From Arcuatula senhousia (lineage: Eukaryota > Mollusca > Bivalvia > Mytilida > Mytilidae): a stretch of DNA of 64,000 bases. The DNA lies in the NCBI GenBank assembly GCA_963971305.1, contig OZ020309.1, positions 4,085,001-4,149,000 on the forward strand, written 5' to 3'. Below the pieces are notes generated by a model. It was not told where the DNA came from. It saw nothing but the letters and a program-made list of their open reading frames with translations, and did not search any database. The translations under genes and the position numbers were made by a program. This document shows, in pieces, positions 13,266 to 26,600 of the stretch (its first letter is position 1; the number at the start of each line of letters is the position of its first letter).

Positions 13266-16200
13266 GCATTTTAATTATTCTTTTTTTTTTCTTCCAGTCG
13301 GGTACAAAAAGTGCCTTGACCGATTTTCATGAAATTTTGCACACTTATTCAGCACTACCAGGAATAGACTAGGCTATGGACACGACGCTAAATTATTTGT
13401 AGTTTCGGCGCAATAGCGCAAAACGCTGTTTACCCTTGTTATCAGATCTCCTCCGACACGCTAATAGTTATCAAGATTCTGTTTAGTGGAAATGGTAGCT
13501 CACATCCTGGTGATGATTTATCATGCAAAAAGAATGCTATAATTTACTTTCTGGTTGCGCGCGTATGGCGCAAACTTGGCGCAAAATGTAAAAGTTGTCC
13601 GATTTTGATGAAATTTTGTTTCCAGGAAGATTTGAGGGTCCTGATTACGAATCTGTGGTCAAATTTTTTTTTGCGTTTTGAGATATGCCCCCCGCGGGCT
13701 TTTTTTTTATGAAATGTTGTGCGCAGATAAACTACCAAGTTTTTCAACCGATCGAGCTGAAATTTTGCACAGTTGCTGAGCATAATGAGCTCTCGCGTTG
13801 TAGCTAAAAATAAAGTCTGTACCTGGCCCCGTTTTGAAGTTACGCCCCTTTCTGGCTTTTACTCAAAAATCGCTAATTTAGCCAAAAATTAACTTTTCCG
13901 TGCGGAAATTTTTGGTGCCCCCTCTCCGTCAAAATGTGCCCGACTGAAATCTGTCAAACATTCCAGCCGGGTCGCCTTATTTTTTTTTATACAAATTTTC
14001 TTTCTATTTTTTCGAAATTTCAAAAAACGTAACATGACCCCTCTTTGTACTTTTGTCAAATGCACCGGAAGTGCCAAAATGCTGTCAAAACTAGCTGATA
14101 TCCTAGCCAAATGTATGCACTAAAAGTCCCCGTTTACAAAAATGTCCTCTGGTTAATGAGTTTTTCAAAATTAAAGTTTTCTGCAGTCCCGTAAAACACA
14201 CAAATTCCTGACGAATTTCCTCCAAATTTCACTATTCAACGTTATTCCTGTTTCGAAAATTGAATGTTTTCACTAAATTCGTCCTTAACTATTTAAAATA
14301 ATCCAAAATGAACTAATTATGTCACTAGTTTTGCCTGTCATCAAATGTTGTAAACTATTGTCAAAAGATTCCCATAACAGGCACATTCTAATTATAAACT
14401 TGCTCATCCGTGACGTTCATGTATTCTAACTGTATACGTTGAGAGAATGGAAAATCAATATAGGTCTGACCCCTGCAAAGTCTACCGCTGTACTGAGAAA
14501 TCTAAAAACTAAGTCGTAAAGTCATTCAAAAATGACGTCAAAGCGCGAGACACCAAGGATACCCAGATCAACAAAGTGATGTCGCCACCTAGTTTTGAAT
14601 GAATAAAATAAAATCACTCGTCCCCGCTCGCCCCCCCCCCCCCCCCCCCGTTTTCCATTGCGATTTACTGATTGTTGTTTGTTTAAAACAAGAAAACAAA
14701 AGAAATAAACAAAATGAAACAAAACAAATAAAACAAAACAAAACAAAAAAAAAACACACAAAAGAAAAAAACTTAAATGTCCCCGCCCCCATCTTTTCAG
14801 ATACATGTATGGCAATAACATACATGTATGAACTACCCCCCCCCCCCCTTTTTTGAAAAACCAGCAAAAACAAAACAAACAAACAAACAAATGCCAGCAA
14901 TGAGGCTCTTAACGGGGGAAAATCAGCCGTTTAATTAAGGTCTTTCCCTTTCCAAAGGGAAGACCTTATTGTATTTCGTCGGCCTATTATTATTATTCTT
15001 TTTTTTTTTTCTTCCAGTCGGGTACAAAAAGTGCCTTGACCGATTTTCATGAAATTTTGCACACTTATTCAGCACTACCAGGAATAGACTAGGCTATGGA
15101 CACGACGCTAAATTATTTGTAGTTTCGGCGCAATAGCGCAAAACGCTGTTTACCCTTGTTATCAGATCTCCTCCGACACGGTAATAGTTATCAAGATTCT
15201 GTTTAGTGGAAATGGTAGCTCACATCCTGGTGATGATTTATCATGCAAAAAGAATGCTATAATTTACTTTCTGGTTGCGCGCGTATGGCGCAAACTTGGC
15301 GCAAAATGTAAAAGTTGTCCGATTTTGATGAAATTTTGTTTCCAGGAAGATTTGAGGGTCCTGATTACGAATCTGTGGTCAAATTTTTTTTTGCGTTTTG
15401 AGATATGCCCCCCGCGGGCTTTTTTTTTATGAAATGTTGTGCGCAGATAAACTACCAAGTTTTTCAACCGATCGAGCTGAAATTTTGCACAGTTGCTGAG
15501 CATAATGAGCTCTCGCGTTGTAGCTAAAAATAAAGTCTGTACCTGGCCCCGTTTTGAAGTTACGCCCCTTTCTGGCTTTTACTCAAAAATCGCTAATTTA
15601 GCCAAAAATTAACTTTTCCGTGCGGAAATTTTTGGTGCCCCCTCTCCGTCAAAATGTGCCCGACTGAAATCTGTCAAACATTCCAGCCGGGTCGCCTTAT
15701 TTTTTTTTATACAAATTTTCTTTCTATTTTTTCGAAATTTCAAAAAACGTAACATGACCCCTCTTTGTACTTTTGTCAAATGCACCGGAAGTGCCAAAAT
15801 GCTGTCAAAACTAGCTGATATCCTAGCCAAATGTATGCACTAAAAGTCCCCGTTTACAAAAATGTCCTCTGGTTAATGAGTTTTTCAAAATTAAAGTTTT
15901 CTGCAGTCCCGTAAAACACACAAATTCCTGACGAATTTCCTCCAAATTTCACTATTCAACGTTATTCCTGTTTCGAAAATTGAATGTTTTCACTAAATTC
16001 GTCCTTAACTATTTAAAATAATCCAAAATGAACTAATTATGTCACTAGTTTTGCCTGTCATCAAATGTTGTAAACTATTGTCAAAAGATTCCCATAACAG
16101 GCACATTCTAATTATAAACTTGCTCATCCGTGACGTTCATGTATTCTAACTGTATACGTTGAGAGAATGGAAAATCAATATAGGTCTGACCCCTGCAAAG

Positions 16201-17609
16201 TCTACCGCTGTACTGAGAAATCTAAAAACTAAGTCGTAAAGTCATTCAAAAATGACGTCAAAGCGCGAGACACCAAGGATACCCAGATCAACAAAGTGAT
16301 GTCGCCACCTAGTTTTGAATGAATAAAATAAAATCACTCGTCCCCGCTCGCCCCCCCCCCCCCCCCGTTTTCCATTGCGATTTACTGATTGTTGTTTGTT
16401 TAAAACAAGAAAACAAAAGAAATAAACAAAATGAAACAAAACAAATAAAACAAAACAAAACAAAAAAAAAACACACAAAAGAAAAAAACTTAAATGTCCC
16501 CGCCCCCATCTTTTCAGATACATGTATGGCAATAACATACATGTATGAACTACCCCCCCCCCCCCTTTTTTGAAAAACCAGCAAAAACAAAACAAACAAA
16601 CAAACAAATGCCAGCAATGAGGCTCTTAACGGGGGAAAATCAGCCGTTTAATTAAGGTCTTTCCCTTTCCAAAGGGAAGACCTTATTGTATTTCGTCGGC
16701 CTATTATTAAGGTCTTTCCCTTTCCAAAGGGAAGACCTTATTGTATTTCGTCGGCCTATTATTATTATTATTCTTTTTTTTTTTCTGCCGGTCGTGAGCA
16801 AAAAGTTTCTTGACCGATCTTAATGAAATTTGGCACACTTATTCAGCACTGCCAGGAATAGAAATGAGTATGCCTGTGAGCGCCAACCCCCTTTAGTTTC
16901 GGCGCAGTGGCGCAAAACGCTGTTTACCCTTGTGATCGGATCTCCTCAGAAACGGTAATAGTTATAAAGATTCTGTTTAGTGAAAATGGTAGCTTACATC
17001 CTGGTGATGATTTATCATGCAAAAAGAATGCTGTAATTTACTTCCTGGTTGCGCGCGTATGGCGCAAACTTGGCGCAAAATGTCAAAGTTGTCCGATTTT
17101 GATGAAATTTGGTTTCCAGGTAGATTTGAGGGTCCTGATTACGAATCTGTGGTCAATTTTTTTTTTTGCGTTTACCATTGCCAAAATGGCGGTCGTCAAA
17201 TGGTTTTTTACTTATAACTCGAAAACCGTTAGAGATAGTATAGACAATATATGAACAAAAAATGATCGTCTTTAAAAGACCTACAATTTGAATCCAAAAA
17301 GTGCATGATTCGGTTGAGCGGTTTCGAAATGGCGGCCGAAACAGGTTTTCGCGAAATAGGTTTTTTGCCAATAACTTGAAAACCGTAACAGATAGTATAA
17401 TAGACATGTGTATAAAAAATGACTGTCTTGACAAGACCTATCATTTTAGCCCAAGAAGTACATGTTACGGTTGACTGGTTTCAAAATGGCGGCCAAAAAC
17501 ATCACCCAATGTATTATTTTCTTGTATATAACATTTAAACGGTTACAGATAATATAGTAAATATATATATATTTAATATCAGTAATTAAAGAGCTTGACA
17601 TTAAGACAA

Positions 17610-17629
17610 AGGTCAAAGGTCATAGGTCA
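17610..17629 (+). promoter_or_regulatory. Triple AGGTCA direct repeat in element B
   Basis: Three AGGTCA hexamers are separated by single bases (A, then T), giving two overlapping DR1 spacings. This is a nuclear-receptor-type motif by sequence only. Confidence 0.45.
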
Positions 17630-17648
17630 ATCTACGGGAAAGACCTCT

Positions 17649-17669
17649 CATTTGTTCTTTGAACAAATG
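17649..17669 (+). other. 3' hairpin of element B
   Basis: CATTTGTTC and GAACAAATG pair around a TTT loop (TCT in element A). The stem is identical and the loop has changed. Confidence 0.85.
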
Positions 17670-20600
17670 GCACTTTAATTATTATTCTTTTTTTTTTTTC
17701 TTCCAGTCGGGTACAAAAAGTGCCTTGACCGATTTTCATGAAATTTTGCACACTTATTCAGCACTACCAGGAATAGACTAGGCTATGGACACGACGCTAA
17801 ATTATTTGTAGTTTCGGCGCAATAGCGCAAAACGCTGTTTACCCTTGTTATCAGATCTCCTCCGACACGCTAATAGTTATCAAGATTCTGTTTAGTGGAA
17901 ATGGTAGCTCACATCCTGGTGATGATTTATCATGCAAAAAGAATGCTATAATTTACTTTCTGGTTGCGCGCGTATGGCGCAAACTTGGCGCAAAATGTAA
18001 AAGTTGTCCGATTTTGATGAAATTTTGTTTCCAGGAAGATTTGAGGGTCCTGATTACGAATCTGTGGTCAAATTTTTTTTTGCGTTTTGAGATATGCCCC
18101 CCGCGGGCTTTTTTTTTATGAAATGTTGTGCGCAGATAAACTACCAAGTTTTTCAACCGATCGAGCTGAAATTTTGCACAGTTGCTGAGCATAATGAGCT
18201 CTCGCGTTGTAGCTAAAAATAAAGTCTGTACCTGGCCCCGTTTTGAAGTTACGCCCCTTTCTGGCTTTTACTCAAAAATCGCTAATTTAGCCAAAAATTA
18301 ACTTTTCCGTGCGGAAATTTTTGGTGCCCCCTCTCCGTCAAAATGTGCCCGACTGAAATCTGTCAAACATTCCAGCCGGGTCGCCTTATTTTTTTTTATA
18401 CAAATTTTCTTTCTATTTTTTCGAAATTTCAAAAAACGTAACATGACCCCTCTTTGTACTTTTGTCAAATGCACCGGAAGTGCCAAAATGCTGTCAAAAC
18501 TAGCTGATATCCTAGCCAAATGTATGCACTAAAAGTCCCCGTTTACAAAAATGTCCTCTGGTTAATGAGTTTTTCAAAATTAAAGTTTTCTGCAGTCCCG
18601 TAAAACACACAAATTCCTGACGAATTTCCTCCAAATTTCACTATTCAACGTTATTCCTGTTTCGAAAATTGAATGTTTTCACTAAATTCGTCCTTAACTA
18701 TTTAAAATAATCCAAAATGAACTAATTATGTCACTAGTTTTGCCTGTCATCAAATGTTGTAAACTATTGTCAAAAGATTCCCATAACAGGCACATTCTAA
18801 TTATAAACTTGCTCATCCGTGACGTTCATGTATTCTAACTGTATACGTTGAGAGAATCGAAAATCAATATAGGTCTGACCCCTGCAAAGTCTACCGCTGT
18901 ACTGAGAAATCTAAAAACTAAGTCGTAAAGTCATTCAAAAATGACGTCAAAGCGCGAGACACCAAGGATACCCAGATCAACAAAGTGATGTCGCCACCTA
19001 GTTTTGAATGAATAAAATAAAATCACTCGTCCCCGCTCGCCCCCCCCCCCCCCCCCCGTTTTCCATTGCGATTTACTGATTGTTGTTTGTTTAAAACAAG
19101 AAAACAAAAGAAATAAACAAAATGAAACAAAACAAATAAAACAAAACAAAACAAAAAAAAAACACACAAAAGAAAAAAACTTAAATGTCCCCGCCCCCAT
19201 CTTTTCAGATACATGTATGGCAATAACATACATGTATGAACTACCCCCCCCCCCCCTTTTTTGAAAAACCAGCAAAAACAAAACAAACAAACAAACAAAT
19301 GCCAGCAATGAGGCTCTTAACGGGGGAAAATCAGCCGTTTAATTAAGGTCTTTCCCTTTCCAAAGGGAAGACCTTATTGTATTTCGTCGGCCTATTATTA
19401 TTATTCTTTTTTTTTTTTCTTCCAGTCGGGTACAAAAAGTGCCTTGACCGATTTTCATGAAATTTTGCACACTTATTCAGCACTACCAGGAATAGACTAG
19501 GCTATGGACACGACGCTAAATTATTTGTAGTTTCGGCGCAATAGCGCAAAACGCTGTTTACCCTTGTTATCAGATCTCCTCCGACACGCTAATAGTTATC
19601 AAGATTCTGTTTAGTGGAAATGGTAGCTCACATCCTGGTGATGATTTATCATGCAAAAAGAATGCTATAATTTACTTTCTGGTTGCGCGCGTATGGCGCA
19701 AACTTGGCGCAAAATGTAAAAGTTGTCCGATTTTGATGAAATTTTGTTTCCAGGAAGATTTGAGGGTCCTGATTACGAATCTGTGGTCAAATTTTTTTTT
19801 GCGTTTTGAGATATGCCCCCCGCGGGCTTTTTTTTTATGAAATGTTGTGCGCAGATAAACTACCAAGTTTTTCAACCGATCGAGCTGAAATTTTGCACAG
19901 TTGCTGAGCATAATGAGCTCTCGCGTTGTAGCTAAAAATAAAGTCTGTACCTGGCCCCGTTTTGAAGTTACGCCCCTTTCTGGCTTTTACTCAAAAATCG
20001 CTAATTTAGCCAAAAATTAACTTTTCCGTGCGGAAATTTTTGGTGCCCCCTCTCCGTCAAAATGTGCCCGACTGAAATCTGTCAAACATTCCAGCCGGGT
20101 CGCCTTATTTTTTTTTATACAAATTTTCTTTCTATTTTTTCGAAATTTCAAAAAACGTAACATGACCCCTCTTTGTACTTTTGTCAAATGCACCGGAAGT
20201 GCCAAAATGCTGTCAAAACTAGCTGATATCCTAGCCAAATGTATGCACTAAAAGTCCCCGTTTACAAAAATGTCCTCTGGTTAATGAGTTTTTCAAAATT
20301 AAAGTTTTCTGCAGTCCCGTAAAACACACAAATTCCTGACGAATTTCCTCCAAATTTCACTATTCAACGTTATTCCTGTTTCGAAAATTGAATGTTTTCA
20401 CTAAATTCGTCCTTAACTATTTAAAATAATCCAAAATGAACTAATTATGTCACTAGTTTTGCCTGTCATCAAATGTTGTAAACTATTGTCAAAAGATTCC
20501 CATAACAGGCACATTCTAATTATAAACTTGCTCATCCGTGACGTTCATGTATTCTAACTGTATACGTTGAGAGAATGGAAAATCAATATAGGTCTGACCC

Positions 20601-23600
20601 CTGCAAAGTCTACCGCTGTACTGAGAAATCTAAAAACTAAGTCGTAAAGTCATTCAAAAATGACGTCAAAGCGCGAGACACCAAGGATACCCAGATCAAC
20701 AAAGTGATGTCGCCACCTAGTTTTGAATGAATAAAATAAAATCACTCGTCCCCGCTCGCCCCCCCCCCCCCCCGTTTTCCATTGCGATTTACTGATTGTT
20801 GTTTGTTTAAAACAAGAAAACAAAAGAAATAAACAAAATGAAACAAAACAAATAAAACAAAACAAAACAAAAAAAAAACACACAAAAGAAAAAAACTTAA
20901 ATGTCCCCGCCCCCATCTTTTCAGATACATGTATGGCAATAACATACATGTATGAACTACCCCCCCCCCCCCTTTTTTGAAAAACCAGCAAAAACAAAAC
21001 AAACAAACAAACAAATGCCAGCAATGAGGCTCTTAACGGGGGAAAATCAGCCGTTTAATTAAGGTCTTTCCCTTTCCAAAGGGAAGACCTTATTGTATTT
21101 CGTCGGCCTATTATTATTATTCTTTTTTTTTTTTCTTCCAGTCGGGTACAAAAAGTGCCTTGACCGATTTTCATGAAATTTTGCACACTTATTCAGCACT
21201 ACCAGGAATAGACTAGGCTATGGACACGACGCTAAATTATTTGTAGTTTCGGCGCAATAGCGCAAAACGCTGTTTACCCTTGTTATCAGATCTCCTCCGA
21301 CACGGTAATAGTTATCAAGATTCTGTTTAGTGGAAATGGTAGCTCACATCCTGGTGATGATTTATCATGCAAAAAGAATGCTATAATTTACTTTCTGGTT
21401 GCGCGCGTATGGCGCAAACTTGGCGCAAAATGTAAAAGTTGTCCGATTTTGATGAAATTTTGTTTCCAGGAAGATTTGAGGGTCCTGATTACGAATCTGT
21501 GGTCAAATTTTTTTTTGCGTTTTGAGATATGCCCCCCGCGGGCTTTTTTTTTATGAAATGTTGTGCGCAGATAAACTACCAAGTTTTTCAACCGATCGAG
21601 CTGAAATTTTGCACAGTTGCTGAGCATAATGAGCTCTCGCGTTGTAGCTAAAAATAAAGTCTGTACCTGGCCCCGTTTTGAAGTTACGCCCCTTTCTGGC
21701 TTTTACTCAAAAATCGCTAATTTAGCCAAAAATTAACTTTTCCGTGCGGAAATTTTTGGTGCCCCCTCTCCGTCAAAATGTGCCCGACTGAAATCTGTCA
21801 AACATTCCAGCCGGGTCGCCTTATTTTTTTTTATACAAATTTTCTTTCTATTTTTTCGAAATTTCAAAAAACGTAACATGACCCCTCTTTGTACTTTTGT
21901 CAAATGCACCGGAAGTGCCAAAATGCTGTCAAAACTAGCTGATATCCTAGCCAAATGTATGCACTAAAAGTCCCCGTTTACAAAAATGTCCTCTGGTTAA
22001 TGAGTTTTTCAAAATTAAAGTTTTCTGCAGTCCCGTAAAACACACAAATTCCTGACGAATTTCCTCCAAATTTCACTATTCAACGTTATTCCTGTTTCGA
22101 AAATTGAATGTTTTCACTAAATTCGTCCTTAACTATTTAAAATAATCCAAAATGAACTAATTATGTCACTAGTTTTGCCTGTCATCAAATGTTGTAAACT
22201 ATTGTCAAAAGATTCCCATAACAGGCACATTCTAATTATAAACTTGCTCATCCGTGACGTTCATGTATTCTAACTGTATACGTTGAGAGAATGGAAAATC
22301 AATATAGGTCTGACCCCTGCAAAGTCTACCGCTGTACTGAGAAATCTAAAAACTAAGTCGTAAAGTCATTCAAAAATGACGTCAAAGCGCGAGACACCAA
22401 GGATACCCAGATCAACAAAGTGATGTCGCCACCTAGTTTTGAATGAATAAAATAAAATCACTCGTCCCCGCTCGCCCCCCCCCCCCCCCCGTTTTCCATT
22501 GCGATTTACTGATTGTTGTTTGTTTAAAACAAGAAAACAAAAGAAATAAACAAAATGAAACAAAACAAATAAAACAAAACAAAACAAAAAAAAAACACAC
22601 AAAAGAAAAAAACTTAAATGTCCCCGCCCCCATCTTTTCAGATACATGTATGGCAATAACATACATGTATGAACTACCCCCCCCCCCTTTTTTGAAAAAC
22701 CAGCAAAAACAAAACAAACAAACAAACAAATGCCAGCAATGAGGCTCTTAACGGGGGAAAATCAGCCGTTTAATTAAGGTCTTTCCCTTTCCAAAGGGAA
22801 GACCTTATTGTATTTCGTCGGCCTATTATTATTATTCTTTTTTTTTTTTCTTCCAGTCGGGTACAAAAAGTGCCTTGACCGATTTTCATGAAATTTTGCA
22901 CACTTATTCAGCACTACCAGGAATAGACTAGGCTATGGACACGACGCTAAATTATTTGTAGTTTCGGCGCAATAGCGCAAAACGCTGTTTACCCTTGTTA
23001 TCAGATCTCCTCCGACACGGTAATAGTTATCAAGATTCTGTTTAGTGGAAATGGTAGCTCACATCCTGGTGATGATTTATCATGCAAAAAGAATGCTATA
23101 ATTTACTTTCTGGTTGCGCGCGTATGGCGCAAACTTGGCGCAAAATGTAAAAGTTGTCCGATTTTGATGAAATTTTGTTTCCAGGAAGATTTGAGGGTCC
23201 TGATTACGAATCTGTGGTCAAATTTTTTTTTGCGTTTTGAGATATGCCCCCCGCGGGCTTTTTTTTTATGAAATGTTGTGCGCAGATAAACTACCAAGTT
23301 TTTCAACCGATCGAGCTGAAATTTTGCACAGTTGCTGAGCATAATGAGCTCTCGCGTTGTAGCTAAAAATAAAGTCTGTACCTGGCCCCGTTTTGAAGTT
23401 ACGCCCCTTTCTGGCTTTTACTCAAAAATCGCTAATTTAGCCAAAAATTAACTTTTCCGTGCGGAAATTTTTGGTGCCCCCTCTCCGTCAAAATGTGCCC
23501 GACTGAAATCTGTCAAACATTCCAGCCGGGTCGCCTTATTTTTTTTTATACAAATTTTCTTTCTATTTTTTCGAAATTTCAAAAAACGTAACATGACCCC

Positions 23601-26600
23601 TCTTTGTACTTTTGTCAAATGCACCGGAAGTGCCAAAATGCTGTCAAAACTAGCTGATATCCTAGCCAAATGTATGCACTAAAAGTCCCCGTTTACAAAA
23701 ATGTCCTCTGGTTAATGAGTTTTTCAAAATTAAAGTTTTCTGCAGTCCCGTAAAACACACAAATTCCTGACGAATTTCCTCCAAATTTCACTATTCAACG
23801 TTATTCCTGTTTCGAAAATTGAATGTTTTCACTAAATTCGTCCTTAACTATTTAAAATAATCCAAAATGAACTAATTATGTCACTAGTTTTGCCTGTCAT
23901 CAAATGTTGTAAACTATTGTCAAAAGATTCCCATAACAGGCACATTCTAATTATAAACTTGCTCATCCGTGACGTTCATGTATTCTAACTGTATACGTTG
24001 AGAGAATGGAAAATCAATATAGGTCTGACCCCTGCAAAGTCTACCGCTGTACTGAGAAATCTAAAAACTAAGTCGTAAAGTCATTCAAAAATGACGTCAA
24101 AGCGCGAGACACCAAGGATACCCAGATCAACAAAGTGATGTCGCCACCTAGTTTTGAATGAATAAAATAAAATCACTCGTCCCCGCTCGCCCCCCCCCCC
24201 CCCCCGTTTTCCATTGCGATTTACTGATTGTTGTTTGTTTAAAACAAGAAAACAAAAGAAATAAACAAAATGAAACAAAACAAATAAAACAAAACAAAAC
24301 AAAAAAAAAACACACAAAAGAAAAAAACTTAAATGTCCCCGCCCCCATCTTTTCAGATACATGTATGGCAATAACATACATGTATGAACTACCCCCCCCC
24401 CCTTTTTTGAAAAACCAGCAAAAACAAAACAAACAAACAAACAAATGCCAGCAATGAGGCTCTTAACGGGGGAAAATCAGCCGTTTAATTAAGGTCTTTC
24501 CCTTTCCAAAGGGAAGACCTTATTGTATTTCGTCGGCCTATTATTATTATTCTTTTTTTTTTTTCTTCCAGTCGGGTACAAAAAGTGCCTTGACCGATTT
24601 TCATGAAATTTTGCACACTTATTCAGCACTACCAGGAATAGACTAGGCTATGGACACGACGCTAAATTATTTGTAGTTTCGGCGCAATAGCGCAAAACGC
24701 TGTTTACCCTTGTTATCAGATCTCCTCCGACACGGTAATAGTTATCAAGATTCTGTTTAGTGGAAATGGTAGCTCACATCCTGGTGATGATTTCATGCAA
24801 AAAGAATGCTATAATTTACTTTCTGGTTGCGCGCGTATGGCGCAAACTTGGCGCAAAATGTAAAAGTTGTCCGATTTTGATGAAATTTTGTTTCCAGGAA
24901 GATTTGAGGGTCCTGATTACGAATCTGTGGTCAAATTTTTTTTTGCGTTTTGAGATATGCCCCCCGCGGGCTTTTTTTTTATGAAATGTTGTGCGCAGAT
25001 AAACTACCAAGTTTTTCAACCGATCGAGCTGAAATTTTGCACAGTTGCTGAGCATAATGAGCTCTCGCGTTGTAGCTAAAAATAAAGTCTGTACCTGGCC
25101 CCGTTTTGAAGTTACGCCCCTTTCTGGCTTTTACTCAAAAATCGCTAATTTAGCCAAAAATTAACTTTTCCGTGCGGAAATTTTTGGTGCCCCCTCTCCG
25201 TCAAAATGTGCCCGACTGAAATCTGTCAAACATTCCAGCCGGGTCGCCTTATTTTTTTTTATACAAATTTTCTTTCTATTTTTTCGAAATTTCAAAAAAC
25301 GTAACATGACCCCTCTTTGTACTTTTGTCAAATGCACCGGAAGTGCCAAAATGCTGTCAAAACTAGCTGATATCCTAGCCAAATGTATGCACTAAAAGTC
25401 CCCGTTTACAAAAATGTCCTCTGGTTAATGAGTTTTTCAAAATTAAAGTTTTCTGCAGTCCCGTAAAACACACAAATTCCTGACGAATTTCCTCCAAATT
25501 TCACTATTCAACGTTATTCCTGTTTCGAAAATTGAATGTTTTCACTAAATTCGTCCTTAACTATTTAAAATAATCCAAAATGAACTAATTATGTCACTAG
25601 TTTTGCCTGTCATCAAATGTTGTAAACTATTGTCAAAAGATTCCCATAACAGGCACATTCTAATTATAAACTTGCTCATCCGTGACGTTCATGTATTCTA
25701 ACTGTATACGTTGAGAGAATGGAAAATCAATATAGGTCTGACCCCTGCAAAGTCTACCGCTGTACTGAGAAATCTAAAAACTAAGTCGTAAAGTCATTCA
25801 AAAATGACGTCAAAGCGCGAGACACCAAGGATACCCAGATCAACAAAGTGATGTCGCCACCTAGTTTTGAATGAATAAAATAAAATCACTCGTCCCCGCT
25901 CGCCCCCCCCCCCCCCCCGTTTTCCATTGCGATTTACTGATTGTTGTTTGTTTAAAACAAGAAAACAAAAGAAATAAACAAAATGAAACAAAACAAATAA
26001 AACAAAACAAAACAAAAAAAAAACACACAAAAGAAAAAAACTTAAATGTCCCCGCCCCCATCTTTTCAGATACATGTATGGCAATAACATACATGTATGA
26101 ACTACCCCCCCCCCCTTTTTTGAAAAACCAGCAAAAACAAAACAAACAAACAAACAAATGCCAGCAATGAGGCTCTTAACGGGGGAAAATCAGCCGTTTA
26201 ATTAAGGTCTTTCCCTTTCCAAAGGGAAGACCTTATTGTATTTCGTCGGCCTATTATTATTATTCTTTTTTTTTTTTCTTCCAGTCGGGTACAAAAAGTG
26301 CCTTGACCGATTTTCATGAAATTTTGCACACTTATTCAGCACTACCAGGAATAGACTAGGCTATGGACACGACGCTAAATTATTTGTAGTTTCGGCGCAA
26401 TAGCGCAAAACGCTGTTTACCCTTGTTATCAGATCTCCTCCGACACGGTAATAGTTATCAAGATTCTGTTTAGTGGAAATGGTAGCTCACATCCTGGTGA
26501 TGATTTATCATGCAAAAAGAATGCTATAATTTACTTTCTGGTTGCGCGCGTATGGCGCAAACTTGGCGCAAAATGTAAAAGTTGTCCGATTTTGATGAAA

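Larger units (their letters stand above)
11682..13274 (+). mobile_element. Nested hairpin-ended non-autonomous element A (1,593 bp), Helentron-like candidate
   Basis: The element begins AAGGTCTTTCCC and ends GGCATTTTAATT. It interrupts the (ATT)n tract 58 bp after the head at 11624, and removing it restores the array sequence exactly with no target duplication needed. The 5' end is a 31-nt hairpin. Near the 3' end are GGGAAAGACCT (reverse complement of the 5' start) and the hairpin CATTTGTTC / GAACAAATG. The body holds imperfect internal repeats of roughly 170-190 bp with recurring phrases such as AAAATGGCGGCC, ATAACTTGAAAAC and AAGACCTACAA. This recalls the core repeats of bivalve pearl-type elements. 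No transposase or Rep/helicase is encoded, so it would depend on proteins from elsewhere. Confidence 0.8.
16709..17680 (+). mobile_element. Nested hairpin-ended element B (972 bp)
   Basis: The start is the array-type hairpin and the end is GGCACTTTAATT. It lies in the (ATT)n tract 55 bp after the head at 16654, with ATTATT on each side. Its first part (to about 17165) is homologous to the array unit at about 1420-1790. Its second half has roughly three core repeats of about 165 bp marked by AAAATGGCGG, AACTTGAAAACCGT and ACAGATAGTATA. It carries the subterminal GGGAAAGACCT and the 3' hairpin of the family. No coding capacity is seen. Confidence 0.82.

Noticed and set aside
16907..17254. 115-residue frame in element B, also in B'
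   Set aside because: It overlaps frames on both strands, shows no recognised domain, and runs through non-coding element sequence shared with the array, where it is broken.
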